A stretch of DNA of 57,383 bases from the NCBI GenBank assembly GCA_028710565.1, contig JAQTTV010000003.1:95474-152856 (forward strand), given 5' to 3'. Each line of letters opens with the position of its first letter. The stretch's first letter is position 1. Of the stretch, positions 18,786-26,247 are shown piece after piece. The position numbers were made by a program, and so were the translations under genes. The stretch comes from Gallionella sp. Lineage in GTDB: Bacteria > Pseudomonadota > Gammaproteobacteria > Burkholderiales > Gallionellaceae. The notes below the pieces were generated by a model. It ran no database searches. It was given only the letters and a program-made list of their open reading frames with translations, and was not told where the DNA came from.

Positions 18786-18914
18786 CGTAACCCGTCATGG
18801 AGCGTAGCGGAATGCGGGGGAGACTTCTGAAAAAAGTGTTCCTCGCCGCAATAATGCGACAATCCATCCAAGATGGTCAGACACATTTAGTGTCTTTTTT
18901 ACATTAGATTTCAA
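18786..18914 (+). repeat. 130 bp repeat preceding an accessory gene, copy 2
   Basis: It aligns with 17742-17870 over its whole length (CCCGTCATGGAGCGTAGCGG, then ATGCGGGGGAGAC, then ATGCGACAATCCATCC, then the AGACAC hairpin and TTTTTTACATTAGATT). The copy lies between the SLATT-type gene and the 211-residue ORF, so each accessory gene is preceded by one copy. Nearby at about 18753 is a relative of the 6037 palindrome. The gap 18612-18785 holds no gene. Confidence 0.7.
18879..18901 (+). terminator. intrinsic terminator within repeat copy 2
   Basis: AGACAC (18879-18884) and GTGTCT (18890-18895) form a 6 bp stem with an ATTTA loop, followed by a run of T to 18900. It would end transcription from the SLATT-type gene. 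Confidence 0.6.
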
Positions 18915-18927
18915 CCTCACTCTTGCG

Positions 18928-19563
18928 ATGCACACAGAAAACGAAAAAAATAACGCCGCAGCACGTAACCGTTGGTACAAGATGCTGAACTGGAAAGTGC
19001 ATGTTGCAAAAATCGAAAGGCACTTTGGCGCAGTTTGCGAACAGGCAAAGAAAGAGGTGTTCTTCGAGAATTTGTATGTCTCACGCGATGATGAGCACCG
19101 ACAAATCCAACTCTTTTCTGGCTCGCACCCGATTGGAAGTTCTGAGGTAAATCGCGATACTTTCGGGCGCGAAATTAGCCATAAGCTTCACAGCGAAGAT
19201 GGCGCAGCATTAGTGTTATCGCAATCGACTCTTGGTGATGTCGCGGTAATTCTCTATCCTTACTCGTCCGAGAAGCTATCCAGAATCCAGCGGCACATCA
19301 TTTGGGCGATATATTCTGATCCGACAAAAATCACAGACGTGGTACTTAAGTCCGCTACCCGTGATTTCTTTCGCTATATGCGAGTTTCCAGCGCGTTGTT
19401 CTCGGAAAGCTCACTAGACCGTATTCACATCCAATATCTGGAGTTTAGAAGCAAGAAGTACACGGGAGGTGGCGGTATCGCGAAGCTAGTTTTTTCCCAC
19501 TGGTCATGGGTATTTCTTGGAGCAGTCGGGTCGGTAGCAAGTATCTATTCGCTATGGAAATGA
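18928..19563 (+). CDS. hypothetical protein with C-terminal membrane anchor
   Basis: I do not recognise a family for this 211-residue product. It is mostly soluble and charged, with one hydrophobic C-terminal segment after a glycine run (GGGGIAKLVFSHWSWVFLGAV) that probably anchors it in the membrane with the N-terminal part in the cytosol. No catalytic motif is evident. It follows repeat copy 2 just as the SLATT-type gene follows copy 1, and an attC-like pair of boxes follows its stop. The arrangement suggests a gene cassette, possibly working with the membrane effector upstream; that link is inference. Confidence 0.6.
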   Translation: MHTENEKNNAAARNRWYKMLNWKVHVAKIERHFGAVCEQAKKEVFFENLYVSRDDEHRQIQLFSGSHPIGSSEVNRDTFGREISHKLHSEDGAALVLSQSTLGDVAVILYPYSSEKLSRIQRHIIWAIYSDPTKITDVVLKSATRDFFRYMRVSSALFSESSLDRIHIQYLEFRSKKYTGGGGIAKLVFSHWSWVFLGAVGSVASIYSLWK

Positions 19564-19564
19564 A

Positions 19565-19640
19565 ATCTAACATGGTGCTTAACCTCGCTCCCTTCGGTCG
19601 CTGAACGCTGCGTGATAAAGCCGTGCAGTGCTGGTTAGCT
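19565..19640 (+). repeat. weak attC-like box pair after the 211-residue ORF
   Basis: ATCTAAC (19565-19571) begins 2 bp after the stop and is matched by the near-inverted GTTAGCT at 19634-19640, the positions and sequences expected of integron R'' and R' boxes. Inner pairing is poor, so this could be chance or a decayed site. Confidence 0.35.
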
Positions 19641-19688
19641 CTATAGCACGCTAGGGCGCAATCCTTATTCCGCCGCATGACTTAACCC

Positions 19689-21251
19689 ATGGAAATCCCC
19701 AATCACTTAAAAATGAACACATCAACCAAAGAAATCACACTGGATGCTCAGGCGCAAAAGGACATTCCCTATTTTGAGACCGTAATTATTGGTTCTGGGT
19801 TTTCAGGCTTGCTGGCGGCGATTCGTTTGCAGAAAAAAGGTTGCAATGACTTTGTGTTGTTGGAGAGAAGTGCGGAATTAGGCGGTACTTGGCAGGTCAA
19901 CTCCTATCCTGGTGCCGAGGTGGATATTCCCACCAGTCTGTATTCCATCTCCTTTGTTCCCTACCCGTTCAGCAAAACTTTTGCGCCGCAAAGCGAATTG
20001 CTCGCCTATACCAACCATATCATTGAGAAGTTCAGCTTAAGAAAACAGGCTAGAACCAACCAGACCGTCACCCAGCTGACTTATGATGAGCACGCGGCTT
20101 TGTGGCACGTGGAGACTGCGTCGGGCGAGGCATATCGTGCCCGCTTTATCATCGACACCAGTGGTGTGCTGGCGAATCCGCATATTCCCCATATCAAAGG
20201 CGCGGACACTTTTGAAGGCGCTATATTCCACGCGGGACATTGGGATCACACGGTCGCTTATGCAGGCAAGCGGGTTGGCGTGATTGGTTCGGGATGTTCA
20301 GGGGCGCAGATCGTTCCCGCCATTGCCGACAAGGTTGCCAGATTGACCGTGTTTATGGGGCGTGCGCAGTGGATCATGCCACGTTCAGATCGACAGTACG
20401 GTGCGCTGGAGCGTCACGTTAGAACGCTGCCCGTCATCCGCCACCTCATCCGTTTTGTCGTGTTTGCTTTTTATGACCTCCGATTTATTGCCTTCCGCCG
20501 CTATCCGCTGATCTCAAGCATCGCGCCGTATATGAAAAGCTATTACAAGCGAGTGCTGAAACAGCATCTCGAAAAATATATCAAAGACGAGAAGTTGCGT
20601 CAGCACATGCTGCCCGATTACGAATTGGGCAGTCGGCGCGTCATCCCGACCAGCACCTATTTGCCCGCGCTGTCCCGTGACAATGTCGATGTCGATATTA
20701 GCGGGATAGCCTGTATTACCCCCCAAAGCATTCAAACCAAAGATGGCAAGGAGATTCCCTTAGACGTGATCGTTTATGCCACGGGATATTTTGCCTATTC
20801 AGATATGAAAAAGGCTCTGACATTTCAGGTCTATGGCTTGGGGGGACGGAGTCTCAATCGCGAATGGGAAAAAGCGGCGGTTTCTTACAAAGGCATCACC
20901 GTTTCAGGTTACCCCAACTATTTCAAAGTGAACGGTCCGAACACAGGCTCTGGCCACAGCTCGCAGCTATCTTATATGCAGGTGGCGACCGACTATATCG
21001 TTCAAGCCATCACGGCCGTGAAACGGGATAAAAGCATCAAAGCCATCCATCCCAAGCAGGTGCGGCAGGATGAATATGTCGCCAAAATGCGCGCCAAGAT
21101 GCAAAAAACGGTCTGGCAAAATGCCACGGTCACCGCCTTCTATCGTAAGAATATGAGCGAAGAAGTGACCAGCCTCTCCCCAGAACCCGTGACGGGTTTT
21201 ATCTGGTCACGCAAATGGTTTAACTTGAGCGATTATGATTTATTGAAGTGA
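19689..21251 (+). CDS. flavin-dependent monooxygenase (Baeyer-Villiger type)
   Basis: The 520-residue product has the first dinucleotide-binding site IIGSGFSGLLAAIRL (about 34-48), the second near GVIGSGCSGAQIV (around 199-211), and between them FEGAIFHAGHWDH, matching the Baeyer-Villiger fingerprint FxGxxxHxxxW(P/D). It should use FAD, NADPH and oxygen to oxidise a ketone, aldehyde or lipophilic substrate; the real substrate is unknown. An in-frame ATG at 19713 is an alternative start and neither has a clear Shine-Dalgarno. It stands alone between the cassette-like genes and a degraded region, with a sulfotransferase next, so this stretch looks like accessory DNA. Confidence 0.87.
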   Translation: MEIPNHLKMNTSTKEITLDAQAQKDIPYFETVIIGSGFSGLLAAIRLQKKGCNDFVLLERSAELGGTWQVNSYPGAEVDIPTSLYSISFVPYPFSKTFAPQSELLAYTNHIIEKFSLRKQARTNQTVTQLTYDEHAALWHVETASGEAYRARFIIDTSGVLANPHIPHIKGADTFEGAIFHAGHWDHTVAYAGKRVGVIGSGCSGAQIVPAIADKVARLTVFMGRAQWIMPRSDRQYGALERHVRTLPVIRHLIRFVVFAFYDLRFIAFRRYPLISSIAPYMKSYYKRVLKQHLEKYIKDEKLRQHMLPDYELGSRRVIPTSTYLPALSRDNVDVDISGIACITPQSIQTKDGKEIPLDVIVYATGYFAYSDMKKALTFQVYGLGGRSLNREWEKAAVSYKGITVSGYPNYFKVNGPNTGSGHSSQLSYMQVATDYIVQAITAVKRDKSIKAIHPKQVRQDEYVAKMRAKMQKTVWQNATVTAFYRKNMSEEVTSLSPEPVTGFIWSRKWFNLSDYDLLK

Positions 21252-21367
21252 GGTGCTGACCGTCAAGATTATGTGACGATCAATGCGGTTGATGTATTGC
21301 ACATGTTTGGTCATCAGCCCATATCCGTGGATGACACAGCGCCAATCGCCAGCAGACTTATGTAGCC
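21252..21367 (-). pseudogene. fragment resembling a Y1 (REP-associated) transposase
   Basis: On the minus strand one frame reads WLHKSAGDWRC, then VIHGYGLMTKHVQYINRIDRH. The second part resembles the AYVLMTNHVH catalytic segment of Y1/REP-associated tyrosine transposases joined to the later QYINR segment, as if the middle were deleted. It has no start and runs into the end of the monooxygenase gene. It is a remnant at best. Confidence 0.35.
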
Positions 21368-21414
21368 AAGGTGGCAGTGATAAGAAACACGCCTCGCGAT
21401 TGATACTGCGCTAG

Positions 21415-21564
21415 CTGTGGGATATTCGGCACATTAATGCGTGGGCGACGTGGCTGAAATTTGGAAAATTCAACGTAAAGCTGACCTCTTTTGACCAATG
21501 GTTTTGGGTAAAAATGGGACTGATAGGGGCGCAGACCGAAGTATTGTTTGACTTGTACGGTTGA
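21415..21564 (+). other. open coding-like remnant in a 522 bp gap
   Basis: Within 21252-21773 a plus-strand frame without a start codon upstream reads INAWATWLKFGKFNVKL, then TSFDQWFWVKMGLIGAQTEV and LFDLYG before a TGA. The composition looks like protein rather than random sequence, but no family is recognised. It is probably the decayed end of a lost gene. The remainder up to the sulfotransferase (21565-21773) is AT-rich and shows no gene. Confidence 0.3.
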
Positions 21565-21773
21565 ATTTCTTACACTTCATGACAAAATGGATATAGCGTA
21601 TAAATGCTTGGAATTTTGGTTGCTAGCCTAGAGAGAATGCGTAGTGCTGTTATTCTTTCTGATGCTGATATACCTACTTTTTAAGTGCGAGTGGATTAGG
21701 TCAATCTACAGTAAATACCAAAATATGCGAATAATTAAATAAAAATATAAACATCTTTCATGGAGGAATCGTC

Positions 21774-22718
21774 ATGCCCAAACTCATTCGCCCGCCAGTT
21801 TCCGAGATTCGTTCTCGCGTATACGATGCCGCCCGTTGGCGCGATTACAAGCCGCGCGCTAGCGACATCGTCATCGCCACCTATGCCAAGTGTGGCACGA
21901 CGTGGATGCAACGGATCGTCAGTATGCTGGTCTTTGCCAGTGCCGAACCGCGAGCATTGTGGGAAACCTCGCTCTGGCCAGATGCACGGTTTGGTCCGCC
22001 GCTCGCCGAACTCGATGCGATGGCCGAGGCTCAAACGCATCGCCGCTTTTTGAAAACACATCTGCCGCTCACCAGCTTGCCGTTCTATGAATCGGTGAAA
22101 TATGTTCACGTGGCACGCGATGGTCGAGATGCTTGCATGTCGCTGCATAATCATCTGGCCAATTTTTCGCAGCTGGCATTGTCCGTTATGGACGACATCA
22201 GTATGAACGATCCGCTTTTTGGCGACCCGTTCCCGCGCGCAGCGACTAATCCGTCCGAATTTTTTTGCGACTGGATCAACAACCGCGTGATCGACGAACA
22301 TCCAGAATTTTCGTACTTCGGGTTTGAGCAATCTTATTGGGAAGAACGTCAACGGCCGAATGTACTCCTGGTGCATTACAACGATCTGAAAGCGGATAGA
22401 GCGGGTGAGATGCGGCGGATTGCGAAATTTCTCGACATTGACATTCCCGAATCACTTTGGCCTGAATTGGTTGAAGCGGCGAGTTTTGAATCCATGAAGC
22501 GCGATGGAGAGACTTTACTCGCAATGTCACACGATTTCTGGGACGGTGGTCCAGCGCGCTTTTTGCACAAAGGCACAAACAATCGCTGGCACGAGGTAGC
22601 AAGGTCAGAGGACTTGGCCGCTTATGACGCGAAAATTAAAGAAGCGTTTACACCAGAACTGGCAAAGTGGGCCGAAAGTGGCAGGCTCGTGGCGGGTGAT
22701 CCGCGCGCACAATTTTGA
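21774..22718 (+). CDS. PAPS-dependent sulfotransferase
   Basis: The 314-residue cytosolic protein belongs to the sulfotransferase_1 family, which moves sulfate from PAPS to an alcohol, phenol or amine acceptor. The 5'-phosphosulfate loop is YAKCGTTWMQRI near residue 40 and the 3'-phosphate site is VARDGRDACMSLHNH near residue 115; a conserved C-terminal KGTNNRWHE, a variant of the usual RKG block, is also present. The ATG at 21774 has an excellent GGAGG Shine-Dalgarno 7 nt upstream. It is preceded by degraded AT-rich sequence and faces the hox operon. The acceptor is unknown. The monooxygenase upstream might supply a hydroxylated or ester substrate, but nothing shows this. Confidence 0.93.
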   Translation: MPKLIRPPVSEIRSRVYDAARWRDYKPRASDIVIATYAKCGTTWMQRIVSMLVFASAEPRALWETSLWPDARFGPPLAELDAMAEAQTHRRFLKTHLPLTSLPFYESVKYVHVARDGRDACMSLHNHLANFSQLALSVMDDISMNDPLFGDPFPRAATNPSEFFCDWINNRVIDEHPEFSYFGFEQSYWEERQRPNVLLVHYNDLKADRAGEMRRIAKFLDIDIPESLWPELVEAASFESMKRDGETLLAMSHDFWDGGPARFLHKGTNNRWHEVARSEDLAAYDAKIKEAFTPELAKWAESGRLVAGDPRAQF

Positions 22719-22812
22719 CCCGAAAAGTCGAAATTTCGCGTCAAATCGATTTTATCTAACCATGAATTTGCCGCGAAACACAAAAAACTTGTCTTCAAAG
22801 ATGCAGGATTCC

Positions 22813-22844
22813 GCCTGAAATGATTTCCATTTCACATTTCAGGC
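22813..22844. terminator. hairpin between convergent genes
   Basis: GCCTGAAATG (22813-22822) is perfectly inverted at 22835-22844 with a 12 nt loop. It lies between the sulfotransferase and hoxW, which point at each other, and may be a bidirectional transcript end. There is no T-run, so the call is tentative. Confidence 0.45.
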
Positions 22845-22869
22845 TACAGGACTCGGTCAGTCAAAGAGG

Positions 22870-23337
22870 TCAACTTCGCATTTTTTGCAACCAGCCCTTC
22901 AAAAAAACCTGCGCGGCGGCTAGATTTTCGGTTGCTGGTGCAGATAATGGCTCCCCTAATTCAAAACTTTCCCCACGGATACATAAAACAAAAGCGTCTG
23001 GCGGCGGGGTCGGTTCGCACTGTTTATAAACTTTGAGCAAGGCGGTGGGGGTGAGGGCGTGGCTGTATAACATCGCGCTGTCATCTGCTTGGATGCGGTA
23101 AAAGGCGAAGGGGGCGGGGGTGTCCATGCCTGCATCAACAAATAACACCACTTCCCTGCCCTGCATATCCATGACGTGTTCAATTTGCAATTGGAACTCT
23201 TCGAGGCATTCAAACTGGGCGGCACGCGCGGCTAGCTCGGTTTCCAATGAACGCAAGAGTAGCGGGGCTAAGGCATCGTCGCCGCGTGATTCGTTGCCGA
23301 TGGCGAAGATGAGGATGGGGGGCGGGTTATCTAGCAT
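22870..23337 (-). CDS. hoxW: hydrogenase maturation protease
   Basis: This 155-residue endopeptidase would remove the C-terminal peptide of HoxH after nickel insertion. The start of the mature fold reads LIFAIGNESRGDDALAPLLL, the nickel-sensing GN..RGDD signature, followed by VLFVDAGMD. The frame is open further upstream to 23490, but that part is encoded by a C-rich palindromic repeat and overlaps the end of hoxH, so the ATG at 23337 is preferred. It is last in the order hoxF-U-Y-H-W, as in the NAD-reducing hydrogenase cluster of Ralstonia. Confidence 0.88.
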   Translation of the reverse strand: MLDNPPPILIFAIGNESRGDDALAPLLLRSLETELAARAAQFECLEEFQLQIEHVMDMQGREVVLFVDAGMDTPAPFAFYRIQADDSAMLYSHALTPTALLKVYKQCEPTPPPDAFVLCIRGESFELGEPLSAPATENLAAAQVFLKGWLQKMRS

Positions 23338-23340
23338 CAA

Positions 23341-23386
23341 GACTACCCTCTCCCCCTGCCCCTCTCCCACACGTGGGCGAGAGGAG
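23341..23386. repeat. C-rich palindromic repeat between hoxH and hoxW
   Basis: CCCTCTCCCCCTGCCCCTC with CCCACACGTGGGCGAGAGG belongs to the family also found at 841, 3578, 5278 and 25464. It lies just upstream of the hoxW start and lengthens the open frame of hoxW artificially. Confidence 0.75.
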
Positions 23387-23431
23387 TCAGCGCAAGTGTG
23401 TGAAGGGTGACATAAGCCAACGCCGTTTGGC

Positions 23432-24913
23432 TCACGACAATACACCCTCACTGGTGCGCGATAGGGTAGAAAGGTTGAGTCCAGCGGCATCCAGCACTTC
23501 CACTTCCAGCGGCATTTTGCCTAGGGCGTGGGTGGCGCAGGACAGGCAGGGATCAAAAGCGCGGATGGCGACTTCGATGTGGTTGAGCAAGCCTTCCGTC
23601 ACCTCGTGTCCATGCAGGTATTGCTGTGCCACGCGGCGCACGGCTTCGTTCATGGCTTGATTGTTGTGGGTGGTGGAGACAATCAGATTGCACATCGTCA
23701 CTAAGTCTTGTTCATCCACGCGGTAGTGATGAATCAACGTGCCTCGTGGGGCTTCGATCACACCCACGCCTTCAAATCCGCGCTCGCCTGTTGCCATCAA
23801 CTCCGAACCTAAAATATCGTCGTCATGCAGCAGGTCTTTAATCATTTCCGCCGCGTGCAGCATTTCGATCATGCGCGCCCAGTGGTAACCTAATGGCGCG
23901 TGCATCGGCATCACGCCGCTATACGCCACAAAATCTCGCCGCTCTATTTCCGCCAGTGGCGTGGAGATAAAGTCGCAATTTTGAACCCGTGACAACGGCC
24001 CGACCCGATACCAGCCCTTTTCTGTCCCCAAGGATTTTAAATAGGGGAACTTCATATAGCTCCAGTTTTTGACTTCCTCGGCAATTATCTGGCTGTAATT
24101 TTGATAATCCACACCATCAAACAACACCTTGCCGTTTTCATCCCGTGCGCGCAAGCGTCCGTGATACAAATCCAAGCTGCCATCAAAGCCCACCAGCGAC
24201 ATAAAGTTCGCGCGAAATGCCCCAAAACTGTTGTATAGCTCTGGGTGTTGGTGATGCAATTGCTTGACCAAATGCACCGCATCTCGACTCCACGAGACCA
24301 TCTGGTAAATGTCTTTCAGCAAGATGTCCCGCTCGGCGATGGTCAACGATTTATTGACCCCGCCAGGTACCGCACCCGTGCCGTGGATGCGTTTGCCTGC
24401 GGTGTGGCGGATCACTTCTTGCCCAAATTTGCGCAACAAAATGCCGCGTTTGGCGGTTTCGGGATGTTGTTCGGCGATACCGACAATGTTGCGTTTTGCC
24501 ACCTCGCTATCAAACCCAAACAGCAAATCTGGCGAACATAAATGGAAAAAATGCAGGGCGTGCGATTGCAGAATTTGCCCGTAGTGCATCAAGCGACGAT
24601 TTTTTTCCGCCGTGGGTGTGACGTGTTTTGCCCCCACAATGGCATCCAAAGCTTTACTGGCGGCGAGTTGATGACTGACGGGACAAATGCCGCACAGCCG
24701 TTGCACCATCACGGGGACTTCCCAATATGGTCGCCCTTGGATAAATTTTTCAAAGCCGCGAAACTCGACGATGTGCAAGCGCACTTGATGCACTTTGTTG
24801 TGTTCATCCAGCAAAATCGTCACTTTGCCGTGCCCTTCCACCCGCGATACGGGGTCAATGGCGACGCGGCGCAGGGCTTCGGGATGTGCCGCCGTTTCTA
24901 AGTTCGTGGTCAT
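23432..24913 (-). CDS. hoxH: NAD-reducing [NiFe] hydrogenase large subunit
   Basis: HoxH carries the NiFe(CN)2CO active site that splits or makes H2. The N-terminal ligand pair is C74 and C77 ([11 protein letters not shown]) and the C-terminal pair is C456 and C459 in [10 protein letters not shown]462 precedes a 31-residue tail ([13 protein letters not shown]...) that HoxW should cleave. [10 protein letters not shown] near residue 24 is also diagnostic. The 493-residue length is normal. The ATG at 24913 has GAGGA upstream and lies 9 bp after the hoxY stop, so the genes form one operon. Confidence 0.97.
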   Translation of the reverse strand: MTTNLETAAHPEALRRVAIDPVSRVEGHGKVTILLDEHNKVHQVRLHIVEFRGFEKFIQGRPYWEVPVMVQRLCGICPVSHQLAASKALDAIVGAKHVTPTAEKNRRLMHYGQILQSHALHFFHLCSPDLLFGFDSEVAKRNIVGIAEQHPETAKRGILLRKFGQEVIRHTAGKRIHGTGAVPGGVNKSLTIAERDILLKDIYQMVSWSRDAVHLVKQLHHQHPELYNSFGAFRANFMSLVGFDGSLDLYHGRLRARDENGKVLFDGVDYQNYSQIIAEEVKNWSYMKFPYLKSLGTEKGWYRVGPLSRVQNCDFISTPLAEIERRDFVAYSGVMPMHAPLGYHWARMIEMLHAAEMIKDLLHDDDILGSELMATGERGFEGVGVIEAPRGTLIHHYRVDEQDLVTMCNLIVSTTHNNQAMNEAVRRVAQQYLHGHEVTEGLLNHIEVAIRAFDPCLSCATHALGKMPLEVEVLDAAGLNLSTLSRTSEGVLS

Positions 24914-24922
24914 ATCGTCCTC

Positions 24923-25528
24923 TTAATCATAATGGATCAAGCCGTGTCCCAGTTCGGGTTCACGCCCTGCCAATAAATCGGTCAGTACCTTCCAAATCGC
25001 GTCGCCAGAGGGTGGGCAACCAGGAATAAAGTAGTCCACTTTGACCACCTCATGGATGGGATGCACTCGATCCAGCGGCAACGGCAACTCAGGATCGTTG
25101 GGAATAAAGCCATCCACCAAGCCATGCTGGGCGTGATACACCTCTTCTAAAATCGTCGCCAAAGACAAATGATTGCGCTGCGCAGGTAGCCCGCCATTGA
25201 CCGCACACGCGCCCAAGGCAATCAGAATTTTGCAATTGGCGCGAAACTCCCGCAGCACGTGTACGTTTTCGGCATTGCACAAACCTCCTTCGATAATGCC
25301 TATATCGCACGGCCCGCAATGCTTGATGTCGGTCAGCGGCGAACGGTCAAATTCGACTAACTTCACCAATTCCAACAACCGTTCGTCTATGTCCAAAAAA
25401 GACATGTGACAACCAAAACACCCCGCCAACGAAGTTGTCGCCACTTTCAGTTTTTTGACTTCATTCCCCTCGCCCACTTGTGGGAGAGGGGTTAGGGGAG
25501 AGGGTGCAAATTTATCTAACTCACTCAT
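24923..25528 (-). CDS. hoxY: NAD-reducing hydrogenase small subunit with repeat-derived N-terminus
   Basis: HoxY is the small [NiFe] hydrogenase subunit that holds the proximal Fe-S cluster. Ligand motifs are SLAGCFGCHMSFLD, GGLCNAENV, GACAVNGG and FIPGCPPSGD. The 201-residue form starts at the ATG at 25528, overlapping the hoxU stop by one base (TGATG), behind GGAGGA. A C-rich palindromic repeat is translated as SPLTPLPQVGEG (about residues 10-21) between this start and the conserved domain. The in-frame insertion therefore adds a short proline-rich leader to a subunit that normally starts close to its first cysteine motif. Confidence 0.95.
   Translation of the reverse strand: MSELDKFAPSPLTPLPQVGEGNEVKKLKVATTSLAGCFGCHMSFLDIDERLLELVKLVEFDRSPLTDIKHCGPCDIGIIEGGLCNAENVHVLREFRANCKILIALGACAVNGGLPAQRNHLSLATILEEVYHAQHGLVDGFIPNDPELPLPLDRVHPIHEVVKVDYFIPGCPPSGDAIWKVLTDLLAGREPELGHGLIHYD
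25464..25514. repeat. C-rich palindromic repeat inside the hoxY N-terminus
   Basis: CCCCTCGCCCACTTGTGGGAG followed by AGGGGTTAGGGGAGAGGG is translated in frame at the start of HoxY. It is a close relative of the copy at 55300-55338 (CCCCTCGCCCACTTGTGGG). Confidence 0.82.
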
Positions 25529-26247
25529 CACACATCCTCCTTGGATAGCGGCTGCGCACTAATCGGTTGCGCATCAAAACGTCGCTGTCCGATGGGCACG
25601 GCAAACCCGACCCGCTTCTTAAGAATCACGCCCACAGGGCAAATATGCGCGGCTTTATCAGTGCTGGAAAAGTCCGTGTCCACCAGATTGCCAGATTCAG
25701 CATTGACAATGAGATGGCTGTTGATGCCGCGCCCAGACAGGGCAAACACGGCTTTACCATCCACATCCCGACTGGCGCGCACGCACAAAGAACACAGGAT
25801 ACAGCGGTTAAAATCCAGTAAATAATCGGGGTGGGTCGCATCGACGGGGCGATCAGGGAAGAAATGATCGAAGTGCGGCGACATCATCTTTAGCTCGTAA
25901 GCCGTCGCTTGCAACTGACAATCCCCGCTTTTTTCGCAAGAAGGGCAAAAATGATTGCCTTCCACAAATAGCATTTGCAACAAGGCGCGCCGCTCGTCAT
26001 TCAGCTCCGTGATATTGCTTTCCACCACCAAATTGGCTTGCGCAAAGTACGTGCATGATGCGGTTTGCCGCCCATTCACTTTGACCGTACACAGCTTGCA
26101 AGAGCCGTGTGGCTTGAATTCGGGGTGAAAACACAGGTGCGGAATATAAACCCCCGCTGCCATCGCCGCCTGAATAATGGTCTGTCCCGCGCTGAACGGA
26201 ATGGGTTGTCCGTCTAAGGTAAAGGTCTCTAACTTATCTTGATTCAT
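25528..26247 (-). CDS. hoxU: NAD-reducing hydrogenase diaphorase subunit HoxU
   Basis: HoxU relays electrons between HoxY and HoxF through several Fe-S clusters. An N-terminal [2Fe-2S] ferredoxin fold shows HLCFHPEFKPHGSCKLC; NuoG-like sites follow at FCPSCEKSGDCQLQ and at RCILCSLCVRAS with HICPVG. From the ATG at 26247 the product has 239 residues, as usual. This start overlaps the end of hoxF by 14 bp and has a GGAG about 8 nt upstream. The open frame extends ten codons further, but inside hoxF and without family sequence. Confidence 0.95.
   Translation of the reverse strand: MNQDKLETFTLDGQPIPFSAGQTIIQAAMAAGVYIPHLCFHPEFKPHGSCKLCTVKVNGRQTASCTYFAQANLVVESNITELNDERRALLQMLFVEGNHFCPSCEKSGDCQLQATAYELKMMSPHFDHFFPDRPVDATHPDYLLDFNRCILCSLCVRASRDVDGKAVFALSGRGINSHLIVNAESGNLVDTDFSSTDKAAHICPVGVILKKRVGFAVPIGQRRFDAQPISAQPLSKEDV

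Noticed and set aside
21735..22376. Minus-strand open frame of 213 codons opposite the sulfotransferase
   Set aside because: The plus-strand gene has clear PAPS-binding motifs and a strong Shine-Dalgarno; the other strand has neither.
23338..23490. Longer N-terminus for HoxW
   Set aside because: It is encoded by a C-rich palindromic repeat and overlaps the end of hoxH; maturation proteases start right before the LIFAIGN strand.
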